From: Bacillus massiliigorillae
GTDB lineage: Bacteria > Bacillota > Bacilli > Bacillales > DSM-1321
Reading direction: 5' to 3'
Length of the DNA stretch: 64,000 nucleotides
Assembly (NCBI RefSeq): GCF_000380245.2
Contig: NZ_HG428741.1
Span: 809,435 to 873,434 of the forward strand
The translations under genes and the position numbers were made by a program. The notes under the pieces were generated by a model. It saw nothing but the letters and a program-made list of their open reading frames with translations, searched no databases and had not been told where the DNA came from. Numbering within the stretch: position 1 is the stretch's first letter; each line of letters begins with the position of its first letter. Of the stretch, positions 60,944 through 64,000 are shown one piece after another.

Positions 60944-61044
60944 GATAGTACTAGTAAACACTATCAATATTATGCAAAACAAAACTTTATCTTTTAGAAC
61001 TTATTTATATATGGTATACTCCTCAACACTATCTAAAAATAGTG
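60944..61044 (+). promoter_or_regulatory. promoter with operator half-sites before the FUSC gene
   Basis: Extended -10 TGGTATACT ends at 61020. CACTAT-N6-ATAGTG (61027-61044) is a perfect palindrome starting where transcription should begin. Upstream, GATAGT (60944-60949) and ACTATC (60960-60965) repeat the same half-sites. Confidence 0.5.
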
Positions 61045-61075
61045 AATTTGATATTTACAATAAGGTAGGTTAAAT

Positions 61076-62983
61076 ATGAAAAAGCTTATAATTTCTAAAA
61101 CACTTCTTTTTCTATTTATAATTGTTTTTATAATGGGATTTAATAGTGTGTTTGGAACTGAAAATTCCCTCATAGGTGTAACGATAGTGATAGCAATGCT
61201 AATGTACCTAGAAAGAGATTTAACGGTTAATCCGTGGAAAAATTTTTTCTTCCTATTAGGTATCAATTTACTTCAAGGTATATTTGGCCACTTATCCACA
61301 ATGAATTTATGGGTTGCCATACCACTAAACTTCATATCCATGTTTATAGTGGGATACTTTTTTTCATTTAATTTGAAGAAACCACTCTATATAGCTTTTG
61401 GATTACAGTATTTGTTTATTTTAACAACACCAATTGCTACAAGTGATTTACCACTCCGTCTATTAGCACTGGCTTCAGGTGCGGTGATTGTTATGCTTAC
61501 TCAATTCATAGTAAATAAAGATAAACTCTCAAAAGCAGGAAATAAACATTTAATAACAACATGTAATAAGTTAAATGAGAAACTAGACTGTATTATGGTT
61601 GGAAAAGATTGCTCAGAAGTTAACAAATCTATTGAAATAGCTATTAAAGAACTGAGAAAAATTATCTATTATAGACGATTTGAAGGTTATTATCTTTCAC
61701 AAGAAGGTCGTTTAAAGTTAAAAATCTCGGCTTGTTTAGAGAAAATGTACATGATATTAAATCGTTTTGATGAAGTTGAATATAAGTCCGAAGTGATTAC
61801 AGCTTGTAAAGAAGAGTTAGAGAATGTAAAGCAATTGATGGAAAAGAAACCAGTTGCGTCTACCTCTCTTCAAGATCTGCGTGAATTAGGAGCAAAAACA
61901 AAAAGCTTATATATCAATGAAATTGTAAATACATTTGAATTACTTTACGATTTAATATATGAAGTACAAGCTACAGATAAAAAAGATTTAAATAAAGTAG
62001 AACAAATTGTAGAAATACCAACTAATTTTAAAAGCTCTTACAATCACTTTGTAAACTTTAACAAAAATTCAGTAAGGTTTACCTATGCAATGCGCCTCGG
62101 AATAATGATTACACTTGCAGCTTTTATCACAGACTATTTTCAGCTAGAACTAGGACGATGGATGATTTTTACGTTATTTTCAGTAACGCAACCATATTCA
62201 GAGCAAGCAAAGTATCGATTCTCTGAAAGGGTTATTGGGACATTAATAGGAGCAGTTATATTTGGTATATTGTTCAGTATATTTACCGATGCTACAAGTC
62301 GTTCAATGCTTATTTTAGTATTCGGCTACTTAAATAGTTATGCTGTAGCTTATCGAAATATTGTTATTACTGTCACTGTTTGTGCTTTGGGAACGGCTGC
62401 GTTAGTAAGCGATCCGAATATCGTTACGATAGAAAGGGTTTTATATGTATTGATAGGTGTTGTAATCGGAATGATTGCTAATCGCACAATATTTCCACAT
62501 AGTATCCAAAAAGGAACAACAGCTCTTGTGCAAATGTATAAAGATACATCAAAAAATCTGATGGAAGAAGTATATAAATACTTTGATAATAAAGCTAATT
62601 CACATAGTATTAACAACTTATTTGCCATCACTTCGTTTATTGAAGACCGTATAATATTAAATAATGAAACGATGGAATTAAAGCATTCAGCGCAATTTTT
62701 AGAGAAGCAAAGAAAATTGAATAATGGTATCTATGAGCTGTTTTTACGTATTCAACGAAATAAAATTGATGATGTAACAGTCAAACTAATATTAGATGAT
62801 ATTCATCAAATTATGATTTCGAGTAATGAAGATCTTGATAAATTGGTAAAGCATTTAAAAGCAGCTAATAATAATGTGATTAGAATAGATGATCATATTG
62901 TGTTAAATGATATTATTGGTATTTTCGAGGATTTTAAGAAAAATTCACGCTATCATGTTGAATTGAAGCCAAGAAAAGCTTAG
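61076..62983 (+). CDS. FUSC / aromatic acid exporter-type membrane protein
   Basis: 635 aa. Two blocks of membrane helices (~5-155 and ~340-480) separated by a soluble helical region, and a ~150-residue cytoplasmic C-terminus. RYRFSERVIGTLIGA-type helix (YRFSERVIGTLIGAVIFG) is characteristic of the FUSC/ArAE family. Such proteins export aromatic acids or toxic organics. AAGGTAGG ribosome site. Confidence 0.85.
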   Translation: MKKLIISKTLLFLFIIVFIMGFNSVFGTENSLIGVTIVIAMLMYLERDLTVNPWKNFFFLLGINLLQGIFGHLSTMNLWVAIPLNFISMFIVGYFFSFNLKKPLYIAFGLQYLFILTTPIATSDLPLRLLALASGAVIVMLTQFIVNKDKLSKAGNKHLITTCNKLNEKLDCIMVGKDCSEVNKSIEIAIKELRKIIYYRRFEGYYLSQEGRLKLKISACLEKMYMILNRFDEVEYKSEVITACKEELENVKQLMEKKPVASTSLQDLRELGAKTKSLYINEIVNTFELLYDLIYEVQATDKKDLNKVEQIVEIPTNFKSSYNHFVNFNKNSVRFTYAMRLGIMITLAAFITDYFQLELGRWMIFTLFSVTQPYSEQAKYRFSERVIGTLIGAVIFGILFSIFTDATSRSMLILVFGYLNSYAVAYRNIVITVTVCALGTAALVSDPNIVTIERVLYVLIGVVIGMIANRTIFPHSIQKGTTALVQMYKDTSKNLMEEVYKYFDNKANSHSINNLFAITSFIEDRIILNNETMELKHSAQFLEKQRKLNNGIYELFLRIQRNKIDDVTVKLILDDIHQIMISSNEDLDKLVKHLKAANNNVIRIDDHIVLNDIIGIFEDFKKNSRYHVELKPRKA

Positions 62984-62999
62984 ATGTAATAACATTATT

Positions 63000-63035
63000 A
63001 AATCCCGCTTATCAGCAACTGATAAGCGGGATTTG
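63000..63035. terminator. terminator after the FUSC gene
   Basis: AAATCCCGCTTATCAG / CTGATAAGCGGGATTT, perfect 16-bp stem with a 4-nt loop. Confidence 0.9.
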
Positions 63036-63041
63036 TTTTAT

Positions 63042-63188
63042 CACGTTCAAACTAGCGCCAAGACTCCCACTTCAAAACGGAAGCGTAGGGGACATTTAAG
63101 TTGGAGATTAAGTAACAGTAAGAACTCGATTGGTTCAACTAATGCTCGGTGGAGGATGAACAAAAACCTTCACCGAGCAAAGTTTCAC
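63042..63188 (-). repeat. bcr1-like dispersed repeat, copy C
   Basis: 147 bp in minus orientation, closely similar to copies A and B. Flanked by TTTAT on both sides (63037-63041 and 63189-63193). Opens with GTGAAACTTTGCTCGGTG and a GCTCGGT / ACCGAGC hairpin. It begins at the stop codon of the sugar kinase gene, whose TGA shares its A with the target duplication. Confidence 0.82.
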
Positions 63189-63192
63189 TTTA

Positions 63193-64000
63193 TCAATTAA
63201 AGTTTATTGTTGTAAAGAGTTCTTTTTCCATTTTTGGACCTTGAACTTGTACCATTTGTGCAGCTACTTTATTAGCGATTTTACATGCCTCTATATAGTT
63301 ATGTCCTAATGAAACAGCAGCGATAATGCTTGCAATATGGCTATCGCCAGCTCCGATTGTATCGACTACTTCCGCCTTTTCACCTTCTATTAAAACAATT
63401 TCATTTCCGTCAAAGAATAAAGTACCCTTTGGTCCTAATGTAATGAAAATATGATTGTTCGTTATGTTATATAGCTGTTGTATTGCATTGTGTATATCAT
63501 TTTCGCCTGTGAAAGTGGTAGCTTCCATTTCATTTAAATGTACAATAGGCTTTATCTTACATAGTTTCTCCCATACATGTTGTTCAATTGATTTGATAAC
63601 AGGACCTGGTGCGAAATAAATATTTTTATCACTATGCTTCTCAAGCCAATTAACAATAACATTTCCACTTTCACTACATAATTGATAACCATCAATATAT
63701 ATATTGTCGTATTGGTTAATATCTATTGTGTTAAACCATTCATCTTGAAAATGTCCTTCTAAGCCAATTTGAGTGATAAATGTTCTTTCTCCGTCATCTT
63801 CTACTAAGCAAAGACAATGACCATTATCTTGTTTTGAATCACGAATAAGAATTTCGTGCTGATTTGTTAGTAAAGCATCTTCAATAATAGTAGCGTTCAT
63901 TCCTTTTCCTACAGGTACGAGAAGGCTGTAATCTACATTAAAGTTTTTTAGTGTATTTGCTACGTTGTAAGCGCAGCCACCAACTGTAACAGTTCTTTCG
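63193..64000 (-). CDS. PfkB-family carbohydrate kinase, N-terminus outside the window
   Basis: At least 269 residues. The frame stays open to the window edge: upstream of the first ATG (63900) it continues as TVGGCAYNVANTLKNFNVDYS, the family's N-terminal glycine motif, so the gene starts beyond 64000. Near the C-terminus, EVVDTIGAGDSHIASIIAAVSLG is the PfkB signature with the catalytic aspartate. Resembles pseudouridine/ribokinase-like enzymes; substrate not certain. Confidence 0.88.
   Translation of the reverse strand, partial: ERTVTVGGCAYNVANTLKNFNVDYSLLVPVGKGMNATIIEDALLTNQHEILIRDSKQDNGHCLCLVEDDGERTFITQIGLEGHFQDEWFNTIDINQYDNIYIDGYQLCSESGNVIVNWLEKHSDKNIYFAPGPVIKSIEQHVWEKLCKIKPIVHLNEMEATTFTGENDIHNAIQQLYNITNNHIFITLGPKGTLFFDGNEIVLIEGEKAEVVDTIGAGDSHIASIIAAVSLGHNYIEACKIANKVAAQMVQVQGPKMEKELFTTINFN

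Overview
The window is AT-rich Bacillus chromosome, from or close to the Bacillus cereus group. The gene order follows the Bacillus backbone (aroA, ypiA-ypiB-ypiF-qcrABC, ypjA-ypjB, ypjC, ypjD-dapB-mgsA-bshB1-bshA-cca-birA, panBCD, dinG, ypmB-aspB-asnS-dnaD-nth-ypoC, ponA-recU, yppC to yppG, cotD, ypsA-gpsB-rnpB-ypsC, ypvA, ypwA). The short repeats look like the bcr elements known from the B. cereus group. Many protein sequences seem fairly divergent from what I remember of B. cereus itself, so an outlying species of the group is plausible; that is an impression, not a measurement.

Layout. 1-6.1 kb: end of aroA, then ypi genes and the menaquinol:cytochrome c reductase operon qcrABC. 6.2-10.6 kb: a small membrane gene and a complete haem-stress module, the two-component system HssR/HssS followed by the haem efflux pump HrtB/HrtA, with an HssR-type direct repeat in front of hrtB. 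10.6-16 kb: ypjA, ypjB and yugP, then an accessory stretch with small membrane genes, an IS3-type transposase remnant, a membrane-linked XRE regulator, a lipoprotein gene and several gene stubs. 16-23 kb: ypjC on the minus strand, then a compact seven-gene operon for lysine and bacillithiol precursors, tRNA CCA addition and biotin control. This operon is bracketed by two direct copies of a bcr1-like repeat. 23-34 kb: panBCD behind a candidate attenuator leader, dinG, ypmB-aspB, asnS, dnaD-nth-ypoC. 34-43.8 kb: ponA-recU, spore genes sspM and cotD, yppC/E/G, hsp20, gpsB and RNase P RNA. 44-50 kb: ypsC, the second DinG-type helicase ypvA, ypwA and an EamA exporter. 50-52.4 kb: a three-gene ba3-type cytochrome oxidase operon whose smallest subunit is only 49 aa. 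53-55.2 kb: xpt-pbuX under a guanine riboswitch. 55.3-58 kb: a decaying region with a glutaredoxin gene behind a CsoR/CstR-like palindrome, a truncated and frameshifted cytochrome b gene, and two worn copies of the pbuX 3' end. 58-64 kb: tatC, an NCS1 permease with a textbook sigma-54 promoter, a FUSC-type membrane protein with a palindromic operator, a third bcr1-like repeat, and a PfkB-type sugar kinase that runs off the window.

The best leads are the panBCD leader (nested hairpins, then a terminator with a matching antiterminator strand), the sigma-54 promoter of the NCS1 permease, the bcr1-like copies inserted exactly at stop codons, and the HssR box in front of hrtB. No CRISPR array, prophage, tRNA, rRNA or intact insertion sequence was seen.
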